64,000 bases of DNA from CAWHJB01 sp963698715 (GCA_963698715.1 CAVORW010000003.1:1-64000); one strand, 5' to 3'. Shown: positions 43,149 to 51,597, counted from the first letter of the stretch. Notes: generated by a model not told the origin, from the sequence alone. Program-made: numbers and translations.

Positions 43149-44261
43149 ATGGAAAATCACGACCTCAACGAACCCCAAAAAACTCTTCTGGCGAAAAACG
43201 AGCCAGTAAATGAACCGCAGCATAACAAAATACGTATTTCCTGGGGCAAGATCGCTGTTGTTGGCATCTTGGTTCTGGCGGGAGTGGCAGCCGCAAGTGG
43301 ATTTGCGGGCTATAACCAGGGGATTGCCCTGCGCACAGGCGCACAGGCAACCCAGGTGGTCGCGACGGCTAAAGAGCAGTTTGAGCTGGGAGTGCAGGAT
43401 TATGCCGAAGGGCAGTACTTTCGAGCCCGCCAGCGGTTCGAGTATGTCATCCAGCTAGATCCGGACTACCCGGGTGTGACGGAGAAGCTGGCTGAAGTCT
43501 TGTTAGAGCTGAACACAACCGCCACGCCCACCACTGCGCCGACGCCTACACTTACTCCAACCCCAGATTTGCGAGATGTGGAACAGCTTTTTTCGGATGG
43601 GCAGCAGTACCTGGCAAACGGCGAGTGGACCCAGGCGATTGAGACCTTGCTGCAGCTCCGCAAGAAGGATCCTGGATATCACACAGTTGATCTGGACGGC
43701 ATGCTATTTATCGCTCTGCGTAACCGGGGCTGGGACAAGATCGTTAAAGAAGCCGACCTGGAAGGCGGTATTTATGATCTGAACCTGGCTTCCCGCTTTG
43801 GGCCGATTGATGCAGAAGCTCAAAACATGTTAACCTGGGCCAGTATTTATATTACCGGGGCCAGCTTCTGGGAGCTGGATTGGAGTCAGGCAGTGTTTTA
43901 TTTTTCTCAGGTCGCGCCGCAATTGCCGGGCTTGCGAGACGGCTCTGGAATGACAGCTGCGGAACGCTACCGCAAAGCGTTGATTGGTTATGGAGACCAA
44001 CTGATGGTCCAGGAACAATATTGCGATGCCCGGGAGCAATATAACCTGGCTTTATCGTTTGGGCCAGATGCAGCAGCCGAAGAATCTAATGCTGAGGCAA
44101 ACGAGCGCTGCGAAGGCAAATCGGACAATGGGAGTTCGGGAGATAACGAACCCGAACCAACTCAAGCGCCCGCTCCTACGGAAGGCCCACCACCGACGGA
44201 TGAACCGGCACCAACCGATCCATCGCCAAACGAAACACCGTATCCGGCGCCAAACCCATAA
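43149..44261 (+). CDS. Membrane-anchored TPR protein C
   Basis: The 370-aa protein has one membrane helix (about 30-55), a TPR unit (FELGVQDYAEGQYFRARQRFEYVIQLDPDYPG split over two helices), a Thr/Pro linker (TTATPTTAPTPTLTPTPD), then further TPR-like repeats and a long Pro/Thr/Glu tail from about 320. It belongs to the same style as the proteins at 31852 and 33095. The repeats after the linker are more divergent (GDQLMVQEQYCDAREQYNLA). It probably acts as an envelope scaffold. The stop overlaps the ATG of the CopD-like gene (TAATG), which couples translation. Confidence 0.78.
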   Translation: MENHDLNEPQKTLLAKNEPVNEPQHNKIRISWGKIAVVGILVLAGVAAASGFAGYNQGIALRTGAQATQVVATAKEQFELGVQDYAEGQYFRARQRFEYVIQLDPDYPGVTEKLAEVLLELNTTATPTTAPTPTLTPTPDLRDVEQLFSDGQQYLANGEWTQAIETLLQLRKKDPGYHTVDLDGMLFIALRNRGWDKIVKEADLEGGIYDLNLASRFGPIDAEAQNMLTWASIYITGASFWELDWSQAVFYFSQVAPQLPGLRDGSGMTAAERYRKALIGYGDQLMVQEQYCDAREQYNLALSFGPDAAAEESNAEANERCEGKSDNGSSGDNEPEPTQAPAPTEGPPPTDEPAPTDPSPNETPYPAPNP

Positions 44262-44764
44262 TGGTTCCGTACTGGGGACTCAGCATCATTTATTGGCTGC
44301 ATATGCTGGCAACCGTCGTCTGGATCGGTAGCCTGGCGGCGCTGTCCCTGCTAATCCTGCCGGTTGCCCGACGCACTCTGGAACCAGGGACTTATTCGGC
44401 TTTCTTAAGTGGTTTGCAGCAGCGCCTGGACCCGCTGGCCTGGCTGAGCCTGGTTGTCCTGATCGCCACTGGTATGTTCCAGATGAGCGCCAATCCAAAC
44501 TACAGCGGTTTTCTCTCCATTCAGAACCGCTGGGCAGCAGCCATTTTAATCAAACACCTGGTTTTTTTTGGGATGACAGCTATGTCTGCCTATCTCACCT
44601 GGGGCCTGCTGCCCGCGCTACGGCGGGTTGCCTTGCGGCAAGCACGCGGGCAGTTCGTGCCAGAAGCGGAAAAATTGCAGCGGCGTGAGCTGGTATTAAT
44701 GCGAATAAATTTGATCCTGGGTGTAATTATTCTGGGTTTAACCGCGATTGCCCGGGCGGCCTGA
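44261..44764 (+). CDS. CopD-like four-helix membrane protein
   Basis: The 167-aa protein has about four membrane helices. WLHMLATVVWIGSLAALSLLILPVARR is typical of the CopD/YcnJ-like family, and HLVFFGMTAMSAYLTWGLLPALRR completes the second half. The His in the first helix and the His of the third could bind heme or copper. Family members are linked to copper handling or small redox roles, but this is not proven here. It is translated together with the upstream TPR protein. Confidence 0.7.
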   Translation: MVPYWGLSIIYWLHMLATVVWIGSLAALSLLILPVARRTLEPGTYSAFLSGLQQRLDPLAWLSLVVLIATGMFQMSANPNYSGFLSIQNRWAAAILIKHLVFFGMTAMSAYLTWGLLPALRRVALRQARGQFVPEAEKLQRRELVLMRINLILGVIILGLTAIARAA

Positions 44765-44820
44765 GATCGATTAATCCGGCTTCAGCCTGCGCAGAGATAG
44801 CTGCCCTTTCTTTTCGATTA

Positions 44821-45837
44821 TCAGTCTGAATATGAGAATATCACCTGGATGGCTGCTTCCGGGGTCTGATCCAGCAGCTGGTAAGCCTGCTCGGCTTCAT
44901 CTAGCGACAAGCGCTGGGTGATCAATTGTTGGGGGAGAACCTGCCGGATCATTTCCCAGGCAGTGTCAAAACGCCGGGCTTTGGTCCAGCGCCCACGCAA
45001 GGCGGGGTCCAGGCTGCTAACCTGGCTTGAAATAAGGCGGATGCGGCTGCGATGGAAAAGCCCCCCCAGGTCAAGACTGGCTCGCTGCTTGCCGTACCAT
45101 GAGCCAATCACAACCCGCCCGGCGAAGCCAGTGAGGCTGATCGCGTGATCCAGAGCGGCCGGGGCGCCGGAAACTTCATACACCAGATCCGCCTTGCCTG
45201 GCAGCCAGTGATTAATCTGCGCCAGATCGGTGAGCTCTTCCGGCGCAAGGCTGGCATGTGCTCCAAGGTCAAGCGAAGCCTGGCGACGTTTGGCAAAATG
45301 GTCCAGGCTGATCAATTTTCCGAGTGGAAAGCGGGCCAGCAGGGCAGTCGTCAGCAGGCCAACAATTCCCTGGCCAAAAACCAACACCTGTTCTCCAATC
45401 AGGGGCGCGCCATCCATCAAAAAATTAACTGCAGTTTCCATATTGGGTAAGAAAACTGCCTGTTCGGGAATGATCGCGGGCGGCAAAGGGATTAAATCCT
45501 CTGGCTGGGCAATAAAATGACTTTCATGGGGATGAAATGCGAACACCCAACGGCCTTCCCAGCCTGGGTCCACATCCCGCCCGATTGCCAGCACCTGACC
45601 GACAGCCGCGTAGCCAAATTTAAGAGGGTAGTTGAAACTGCCAGCGAGATCGCCAATCGTAGCATCCAGGGCCAGCCCGTCCGGAAACTGGCCCCGATAG
45701 ATCAGGCCCTCAGTTCCAGGACTGATTGCAGAATAACGGGTCGCTACCAGCACTTGGGTGGAAGATGGGCCGGGACAAGATTCTTCCCGGATTTCTATAC
45801 AACCGGGTGCGGTAAAGTAAAGGCTGCGACGATTCAT
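44821..45837 (-). CDS. Zinc-less medium-chain dehydrogenase, BchC-like
   Basis: The 338-aa protein has the MDR fold: an N-terminal GroES-like part (ATRYSAISPGTEGLIYRG, FGYAAVGQVLAIG) and a Rossmann part (VLVFGQGIVGLLTTALLARFP) for NAD(P). The catalytic zinc residues of alcohol dehydrogenases are missing: Ser replaces the Cys in SAISPGTE, and GYAAVG stands where GHE is expected. This is the pattern of BchC-like and related dehydrogenases, which act on ring-bearing substrates without zinc. It is the last gene of the seven-gene operon that runs from 50615. In that context it probably oxidises or reduces a side chain of the pathway's product. Confidence 0.75.
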   Translation of the reverse strand: MNRRSLYFTAPGCIEIREESCPGPSSTQVLVATRYSAISPGTEGLIYRGQFPDGLALDATIGDLAGSFNYPLKFGYAAVGQVLAIGRDVDPGWEGRWVFAFHPHESHFIAQPEDLIPLPPAIIPEQAVFLPNMETAVNFLMDGAPLIGEQVLVFGQGIVGLLTTALLARFPLGKLISLDHFAKRRQASLDLGAHASLAPEELTDLAQINHWLPGKADLVYEVSGAPAALDHAISLTGFAGRVVIGSWYGKQRASLDLGGLFHRSRIRLISSQVSSLDPALRGRWTKARRFDTAWEMIRQVLPQQLITQRLSLDEAEQAYQLLDQTPEAAIQVIFSYSD

Positions 45838-45859
45838 CCCTGGTTACCATTCCGGCGAG

Positions 45860-46561
45860 TTATACCTGCGAGCCGAGTGTACCCCATACGATCAAATCCT
45901 CCCCAAGTTTTTGTGCTTGCATCCCCAACAGGCGTGGAAATTCGCCCGATATGGGACTCTCTAGAGCGGCCAGGCCACCAACAAAACAGGGCGCAATCGT
46001 TAGCAGCACCTGGTTAGCAAGCCGCTGGTGCAAAAAGCTCGCAATCACCCTGGCCCCACCTTCCACCATCAAGCTGTTGATCCCCCTTTTGGCCAGTTGG
46101 GCCAGCAGCGCTGGCAAAGATATCCCGCCATCTGAGCAAACGGGCAGTTCCAACAGCCGAACGCCTCTGGCAAGCAAGGCATTGCGGCGATCCTGCGGTG
46201 CCGCCTCAGTCGTAGCAATCCACAATGGCTGGACAGGCTCGCTTACCAGCCTGGCAGAGGTGGGTGTGCGCAACAGGCTGTCCAAGATTACCGGTTGAGG
46301 ATGATCGCCTGGGGAGAGGCGGACAGAAAGACGGGGGTCGTCCGCCAGAACGGTCCCGAGCCCAACCAGAATCGCACCGTGAGCCGCTCGCAGCTGGTGG
46401 GTGAGCTGCATCGATTTCGGCCCGCTGAGTGCCAACGGCTGGCCGCGCCGAGCGGTCAGGCTGCCATCCAGGCTCTGGGCGTAAGTCAGGGTAACCAGCG
46501 GCAAGCCGGTTAATTGCAGGTGGTCAGAAGCCTGGGCGAGGCTGCCCTCAAAGGGAAACAT
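45860..46561 (-). CDS. Stand-alone RibD C-terminal-type reductase
   Basis: The 233-aa protein matches the RibD_C/dihydrofolate reductase-like fold: LPLVTLTYAQSLDGSLTARRG at the start, LRAAHGAILVGLGTVLADDPRLSVR (the NADPH and substrate loop) and INSLMVEGGARVIASFL. The enzyme would reduce the ribosyl side chain of 2,5-diamino-6-ribosylamino-4-pyrimidinone 5'-phosphate, the product of GTP cyclohydrolase II, which is encoded directly upstream. The deaminase half of RibD is absent here. The start overlaps ribA by 14 nt. Compared with a riboflavin route, deaminase, RibB, RibH and RibE are not in the operon. Confidence 0.85.
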   Translation of the reverse strand: MFPFEGSLAQASDHLQLTGLPLVTLTYAQSLDGSLTARRGQPLALSGPKSMQLTHQLRAAHGAILVGLGTVLADDPRLSVRLSPGDHPQPVILDSLLRTPTSARLVSEPVQPLWIATTEAAPQDRRNALLARGVRLLELPVCSDGGISLPALLAQLAKRGINSLMVEGGARVIASFLHQRLANQVLLTIAPCFVGGLAALESPISGEFPRLLGMQAQKLGEDLIVWGTLGSQV

Positions 46562-47195
46562 TCCTGCTCTGTATTGCGGAGATCCCCGCCGGGTTTAAGT
46601 TCAGCAGGTGATTCATACGCTGCACTTTGGTCAGCAAGTAGCCGGCATTGTCCGCGTATATCGTTGGATCCATCTGAATTCGCTCACTGATCTTGACTCC
46701 CAACCTTTTGAGGTGCTCGATTTTGGTGGGGTTATTGGTCAGGATCTGGACGGAACGGATCCCAAGATCATCCAAGATACGGGCGGCGACCGTATAATCC
46801 CGTTCGTCGGCCTGATGCCCGAGAAGCAGATTTGCTTCGACTGTATCAAAGCCTTCATCTTGCAGGTTATAAGCACGCAGCTTATCTCGCAAACCGATCC
46901 CGCGGCCTTCCTGCCGCAGGTAGATGATCACACCCTGGCCGGCCTGGGCAATAGTCTCCATGGCGTTGTGCAGTTGTTCGCCACAATCACAGCGCCGCGA
47001 GCCAAGGACATCTCCAGTGAAACACTCGGAGTGCATTCTCACCAGGACATTGCTTCTCCCTGCCACTTCCCCAATAACCAGTGCCAGGTGTTCTTTATCA
47101 TCCTGATTGTTCTCATACAGGCAGAGTGTAAATTCGCCTTCCAGAGTGGGGATGCGGGCACAAACACTTCTTTCGACAATCAACTTTTTTTTCAT
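46548..47195 (-). CDS. ribA: GTP cyclohydrolase II
   Basis: The 215-aa single-domain RibA opens the imidazole ring of GTP. Zinc cysteines are in HSECFTGDVLGSRRCDCG, and the active site has YLRQEGRGIGLRDKLRAYNLQDEGFDTVEAN and LTNNPTKIEHLKRLGV. The C-terminus differs from ordinary RibA: after KISERIQMDPTIYADNAGYLLTKVQRMNHLL there is no RNPHNxxYL motif. It is not fused to RibB. Overlap of 1 nt with the methyltransferase stop (TAATG) shows tight coupling. It is probably the entry step of the operon's pathway. Confidence 0.9.
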   Translation of the reverse strand: MKKKLIVERSVCARIPTLEGEFTLCLYENNQDDKEHLALVIGEVAGRSNVLVRMHSECFTGDVLGSRRCDCGEQLHNAMETIAQAGQGVIIYLRQEGRGIGLRDKLRAYNLQDEGFDTVEANLLLGHQADERDYTVAARILDDLGIRSVQILTNNPTKIEHLKRLGVKISERIQMDPTIYADNAGYLLTKVQRMNHLLNLNPAGISAIQSRNVSL

Positions 47196-48055
47196 TAACT
47201 CCCATCCGATTTCCGTGCAACCAGCATCTCGATCTGCAGATTGACATGAAAAGTTATTGTTTGGTTGGCTGCTGTGGTTTTTGTCAGGGCAGACCGGATC
47301 TTGTCCAGACCTACCTGGTACGCCTCGTCCGATAGCAGGATCAATTGTGACGTGCTGTTTTTTTCAAGAAAGGGATCTAACCAAATTGCAGACCCGATCT
47401 TGGTGTCTTGCACAGTTTCGACTGGCTGTAAACAGGCAAATTCAAAGCCGCTGCCGGTCATCCAGTCCAGAATCTGCCCCCAGGATGGAAAGCGAAGCAG
47501 ATCGGTTTCTAGGGTGCCTTCAAAGAATTCATACACGTACCAACTGGCTTTAACAGGTCTGCCGGGCTGGTCTACACAGTTGCGCGGGTCCATCCCGATC
47601 ACAACCAGATGACCACCTGGGCGCAGCAGACTAAAAGCCTGGTGGATGAACTGTTGCGGCTGGGTGAAATGGTGCACAGCGTTGATACAGTATACCAAGT
47701 CGAAAGTTGCGGCCGGGAAAGGCAGAAATTCGGCCAATCCCTGAACAATTTGCAACCCGAGCCGCCGACCATTTGCTTCAAACAGCATTCCGGCGGAGCG
47801 ATCCAGCCCGAATAGACTGGCTGGGGAGATGGCCCGACTATCTAGCAGGTCTGCCAGCCAGCGACCGGTGCCGCAGCCAATTTCCAGCACTTTCCTGGCC
47901 TCAGATTCGCGAACCAATTCGATCAGAGCTGCGGCAATCGGTCGGACTTCAAGATCTGTGAAGCGCCGGTTATAAGTCGGAGCGACTTGATCGTAATTAA
48001 CCGAACGTCCAGTCATATTGGCTCTGCTATTAGGGCCGGTCACGCAAGAGGGCAA
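47195..48055 (-). CDS. Class I SAM-dependent methyltransferase
   Basis: The 286-aa protein has the UbiE/Methyltransf_11 core: NYDQVAPTYNRRFTDLEV before motif I KVLEIGCGTGRWLADLL, LFGLDRSAGML, QGLAEFLPFPAATFDLVYCINAVHHF and LLRPGGHLVVIGMDP. An ATG at 48016 (MTGRSVNYD) would give 273 aa and remove the 26-nt overlap with the gene before. No Shine-Dalgarno separates the two choices. It lies between the small membrane protein and ribA, so the acceptor may be the pathway's pterin- or pyrimidine-type product or its lipid carrier. This is inference from position. Confidence 0.82.
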   Translation of the reverse strand: MPSCVTGPNSRANMTGRSVNYDQVAPTYNRRFTDLEVRPIAAALIELVRESEARKVLEIGCGTGRWLADLLDSRAISPASLFGLDRSAGMLFEANGRRLGLQIVQGLAEFLPFPAATFDLVYCINAVHHFTQPQQFIHQAFSLLRPGGHLVVIGMDPRNCVDQPGRPVKASWYVYEFFEGTLETDLLRFPSWGQILDWMTGSGFEFACLQPVETVQDTKIGSAIWLDPFLEKNSTSQLILLSDEAYQVGLDKIRSALTKTTAANQTITFHVNLQIEMLVARKSDGS

Positions 48056-48368
48056 TCACTAATAAGACTTCAATGGCCTTGGTTACATAGCCCACTGCGC
48101 CTGCCGGCCAGGATTTATCCCCGATGACTATCCAGGCAATAATCGTAACTGCTGTGAAACCGATAAACACCCAGCGAACCAGGCCGCGATTGTCACGCGC
48201 AATCGGAACAGGCAGCAGATAAGCAGCCAGCAGGGTTAAATACCCCAGGCCATTGAGGATAAACAATAGGTCCGGAAAAAGCAAGCTGAAATGAATGCCG
48301 GCTGTCAGAAGCGCCAGGATGGAAATGACTATTCTTGAACCATTACTGCTTCTGGTTGGATTTATCAT
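48030..48368 (-). CDS. Small four-span membrane protein
   Basis: The 112-aa protein is nearly all hydrophobic, with about four helices (IVISILALLTAGIHFSLL, LFILNGLGYLTLLAAYLL, WVFIGFTAVTIIAWIVIG, YVTKAIEVLLVIALL). No family signature is recognised. GGAG lies 8-9 nt before the ATG. It follows the flippase-like gene by 58 nt and overlaps the methyltransferase reading frame. It may be a subunit of a membrane complex with the neighbours. Confidence 0.75.
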   Translation of the reverse strand: MINPTRSSNGSRIVISILALLTAGIHFSLLFPDLLFILNGLGYLTLLAAYLLPVPIARDNRGLVRWVFIGFTAVTIIAWIVIGDKSWPAGAVGYVTKAIEVLLVIALLRDRP

Positions 48369-48426
48369 AGGATTTTCTCCTGATTTGAATAGGCGGCTTC
48401 TGAAAAATTATTATGGGGATGTGAGT

Positions 48427-49443
48427 TCAATTACCGGCCTCAACTGGGATCGGAACGTTCGACTGACCGCGGGTTAAGATCCCTAACCACCATAGCCCCA
48501 TTCCACCAATGACCAGATCGCGAGCCCGGATCAATAATGTGACACTGATCCCAAGGGCAGGTGAAAAACCCAGTGCTCGTAAGGCAAATATCTGGCTTGC
48601 TTCCAGAGCGCCCAGACCTCCCGGTGTCGGCGCAAGGAAAGCCAGGCGGGCTGCTGTCAGCGCGCTGACTGTTTGAGCAAGGCTGAGCTGCAGACCTAGA
48701 AAGTGCAGCATCAACCAGTATTCCAAAATCAGTCCTGCCCAAATAACCAGTGAGAGAAGCCCTGCCAGTAAGATCACCCCAGGCTGCCGGCGGCAGAATA
48801 TCGTGACCTGAGATTCGGCATCGACAATGATGCGCGGAATGAACCTGTGTGCCCAGGTTGGCAGACGCCCGCTTAAGCGTGTCAATGGCTGCCAGCCCGC
48901 CCACAAAGCCAGCAGGTAGCCGCCCGGCAATATCAACAAGGCCACAGCCAGACCCAGGACCTGGCCAATCGCTAGATCCCCGAGCAGACCGCTTTGAATG
49001 ATGATGGCAATGCCCGTGACCAGGAACGTGAAGTTTACTAATAATTCTAACAGCTTATCCAGGGCAACAGCTGCAATCGCCACTCCGTCCGGCACATCGT
49101 GGCGGCTGCGAGTCAAATACACTTGGAGCGGTTCGCCGCCAAACTGGGGACCAGGTGTGAAGTAAGACATGCTGAAAGCCGACAGACGATAGCCCACCAG
49201 GGCCAAATAAGGCAGGCGATAGCCTTGGGCCCTCAGGATTATCCACCAGCGGCTGCTGAACATAAGAAAGAGGGCCAGGTTAACCAGGATCAATGTCGCA
49301 ACAGCCCGCAAACTGAGACCGCGAAGAGCCTGCCAGATCGGCTCTAGGGGGATTGTCAGCAGCCCCCAGACAAATAATGCAATTAACCCAAGCCAAATCA
49401 GCAGCTGTATGTTCCAGGCTGGCTTTCTAACAAGCTTGCTCAC
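48427..49443 (-). CDS. Flippase-like membrane protein (UPF0104/LPG-synthase TM family)
   Basis: The 338-aa protein has about eight helices with the UPF0104 pattern: an early FSSRWWIILRAQGYRLPYLALV, then FSMSYFTPGPQFGGEPLQVYLTR and a final LAFLAPTPGGLGALEASQIFALRALG. This is the membrane part of lysyl-phosphatidylglycerol synthase-type proteins without the transferase domain. Such proteins are thought to flip lipids or lipid-linked sugars. Its ATG overlaps the stop of the CDP-alcohol phosphatidyltransferase (ATGA), a strong sign that the two work together on the same lipid. Confidence 0.85.
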   Translation of the reverse strand: MSKLVRKPAWNIQLLIWLGLIALFVWGLLTIPLEPIWQALRGLSLRAVATLILVNLALFLMFSSRWWIILRAQGYRLPYLALVGYRLSAFSMSYFTPGPQFGGEPLQVYLTRSRHDVPDGVAIAAVALDKLLELLVNFTFLVTGIAIIIQSGLLGDLAIGQVLGLAVALLILPGGYLLALWAGWQPLTRLSGRLPTWAHRFIPRIIVDAESQVTIFCRRQPGVILLAGLLSLVIWAGLILEYWLMLHFLGLQLSLAQTVSALTAARLAFLAPTPGGLGALEASQIFALRALGFSPALGISVTLLIRARDLVIGGMGLWWLGILTRGQSNVPIPVEAGN

Positions 49444-50615
49444 TGGCCGCTCTCCAGTATCTGCGGCTGGCGGGCCTCTCCGGGGCGTCCGTAAACCGCC
49501 CGATCTTCAGGAGACCAGATGGATAGCGCCCCCGTCCCCGCAAACAATAAGACCGTGTAAACGGCAGCCAGAATGAATTGGGGCGGGTTCAGGGGCACGA
49601 ACTGCTGGCTCAGACCAATCAGGATCAACCCCGCTACGGCCGTAATGCGGCCCATAACACCAAACAATATCAAGGCCGCTACTACCAGTTCAAGGATCAT
49701 GATCAGGATTGGCAACTCACCAGGAGTTGCCGGGTCCAGCCGTCTGGTAAAAATATATCCTGCCAGGCCAGCTGCAACCAGCCTCAACGTGGGCGGTCCC
49801 CACTTGTTCAAAGGATTTTTTCTGCTCCTCAGATTGCCCGGTTTGAGTATTCCGCTGACATACAACCAGTCCCTACCAAAGCCGATTAGAAAAGGCAAAG
49901 CAAACAGGCTGGCGGCGAAATAAGTCCCTGGAGGCGAAAAAACCGGCCATAAGATCACGCCGATAAACCCCATTTGCAAACCGGCAAACAACCGGCGGCT
50001 GATGCTGGGCGGAAGGTCATAGTTGACCCGGCCGGTTTTTTCCCGCACCAACCTGCCTGCCAGGAATACATAACGCGCCAGCGCCACCGCCAGATACCAG
50101 AAAGGGACCTGACCATATTGCACGGCAAGCAATGAGGCAGCCAGCACCCCAAGCCCATCAAAGCTCATATCCAGGATTTCACCCAGCCGGGTAGCATGAT
50201 TGGTCACTCGCGCCAAATAGCCATCAAAAAAATCTGTGGCATCAGCCAAAGTGTAGAGAATCCCGGGTATCCAGATCAGCCAGCCTGACGGGCGCGGTGA
50301 GAAAAGAAAACCGATCAATGCCGCGATCAGAATCCCGCGCAGCAGGGTCAGGTGATTGCCGATCCCCAGGCCGGGTAACAGGCTGGTTTCAGCCGGACGA
50401 TGATTTTTATCCAGGTTGCTGCCCAATACAACGGCCTGGTAGATTAAGATCGCTGAAGCCAGAATCAGCCAGCGTATGGCGCTTTCTGGTGTCCAGGCCT
50501 GGCGCAAGACAAGGTAACCAAGTACGGCTGAGCTCCCACACAGGAAGACAAAGATGCCCCAACGCAGGCGCAAGGCGTAAATTATGTATTTGGGTGCACG
50601 ATTTGCATGATACAT
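49440..50615 (-). CDS. CDP-alcohol phosphatidyltransferase fused to DoxX-like domain
   Basis: The 391-aa protein has two parts. Residues 1-220 hold the CDP-alcohol phosphatidyltransferase motif, seen as DATDFFDGYLARV followed by GEILDMSFDGLG (the DGxxAR-x8-GxxxDxxxD pattern), with about six helices; it joins a CDP-linked alcohol to an acceptor. Residues about 265-370 form four helices of DoxX type (LRLVAAGLAGYIFTRRLD, VAALILFGVMGRITAVAGLIL). This fusion is unusual. The gene is first in the operon, and TAAAAT 7 nt before the ATG suggests leaderless transcription. The donor and acceptor are unknown. Confidence 0.85.
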   Translation of the reverse strand: MYHANRAPKYIIYALRLRWGIFVFLCGSSAVLGYLVLRQAWTPESAIRWLILASAILIYQAVVLGSNLDKNHRPAETSLLPGLGIGNHLTLLRGILIAALIGFLFSPRPSGWLIWIPGILYTLADATDFFDGYLARVTNHATRLGEILDMSFDGLGVLAASLLAVQYGQVPFWYLAVALARYVFLAGRLVREKTGRVNYDLPPSISRRLFAGLQMGFIGVILWPVFSPPGTYFAASLFALPFLIGFGRDWLYVSGILKPGNLRSRKNPLNKWGPPTLRLVAAGLAGYIFTRRLDPATPGELPILIMILELVVAALILFGVMGRITAVAGLILIGLSQQFVPLNPPQFILAAVYTVLLFAGTGALSIWSPEDRAVYGRPGEARQPQILESGQ

Positions 50616-50622
50616 TGCAAAT

Positions 50623-50628
50623 ATTTTA
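50623..50628 (-). promoter_or_regulatory. -10 box, leaderless, for the lipid/pteridine-type operon
   Basis: On minus TAAAAT (50628-50623) ends 7 nt before the ATG at 50615. The -35 is poor (TCATAA at the 17-nt position). No Shine-Dalgarno is present. Confidence 0.45.
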
Positions 50629-50755
50629 CCATCCCGGCAGCATTATTATGATAAATGTACGCTAAATATTCCGAAATGGATGTATATTGTTGTCCTGGGT
50701 AGACAAGGGCATCTAATTGAGAAGACCCGGATATCCCCCCTTTTTGGGGGAAGTA

Positions 50756-51595
50756 TTACAAATCTCGGCGTGAAAACTGCCGCATTGCCAGCCAGAGCAT
50801 AATCAGCAGATAAACAACTGCGTAGGCAATCATCAAAGGGCTTGGGGTAGATGTCGAAGAAAAGGGGGTAAAACCAATCGCGGCAACCAGCGGGGACTGC
50901 ATTTCGTAGACTGCACGCTTCCAGAGGGCCTCGCTCGGCAGGATCAGGCTTGAAATAATTCCGATATTGATCGCGGTCGGGTTATTCAAAAAAGCACCGA
51001 ATTGTTCAATCCAGCCGCCAATAAAAGCAACTCCATACAGCCCAAAGACGAGCACGCCATTCGCCAGAGTGGAGAGAAACGCGCCGCCGAACAGGGAAAC
51101 CGATAAGACCAGATTAATATTCAACCACATCAGGCCTAACCCTTTCCAGACATTAGGGGCCGTATAGCCAGACAACCAGTAAACGATCATGAGCACTCCC
51201 CCAGCCATCAGCAGCAAATAGAGCGTGAGCATACTCGTATATCCAAGCCATTTGCCCAGAACAATCTCCCAGCGGGGCAGGGGTTTGCTTACCAGGGTAT
51301 GGATTGTGCCGGATGTGATTTCTCCGGACAAGGTATCGACGGACGTCAGGACGGTCATCATCAAGGTCAAGAAGCTGACTGCGTACAGGCCAGCAAGCAT
51401 GATGAAGCTGGTAACCTCCGACCGCTGCAGCAGGGAAGTGTCCTCGGAAATGTCGCTTAAGATTTCACGGAAGCCGAGCCCGTATACGAACAAAAACAGC
51501 AATCCAAGCAGCAGGGCTACCCACAGCACCCAGCGGCGAGAGGCTTCCCTGAAGGTTAGTTTTGCAATCACAAGGGTCGTTAAGGGTCGTTTCAT
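50756..51595 (-). CDS. ABC-2 type exporter permease
   Basis: The 279-aa membrane protein has six helices in the ABC-2 pattern: a first helix at about 25-45, a long loop, then TSFIMLAGLYAVSFLTLMMTVLTS, SGTIHTLVSKPLPRWEIVLGKWLGY (the conserved amphipathic element), and three more helices. The next gene upstream on minus encodes its ATPase, with 2 nt between. The pair would export a lipid, peptide or antibiotic. The substrate is not apparent. A sigma/anti-sigma pair lies upstream, but a strong terminator separates them. Confidence 0.88.
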   Translation of the reverse strand: MKRPLTTLVIAKLTFREASRRWVLWVALLLGLLFLFVYGLGFREILSDISEDTSLLQRSEVTSFIMLAGLYAVSFLTLMMTVLTSVDTLSGEITSGTIHTLVSKPLPRWEIVLGKWLGYTSMLTLYLLLMAGGVLMIVYWLSGYTAPNVWKGLGLMWLNINLVLSVSLFGGAFLSTLANGVLVFGLYGVAFIGGWIEQFGAFLNNPTAINIGIISSLILPSEALWKRAVYEMQSPLVAAIGFTPFSSTSTPSPLMIAYAVVYLLIMLWLAMRQFSRRDL

Positions 51596-51597
51596 GC

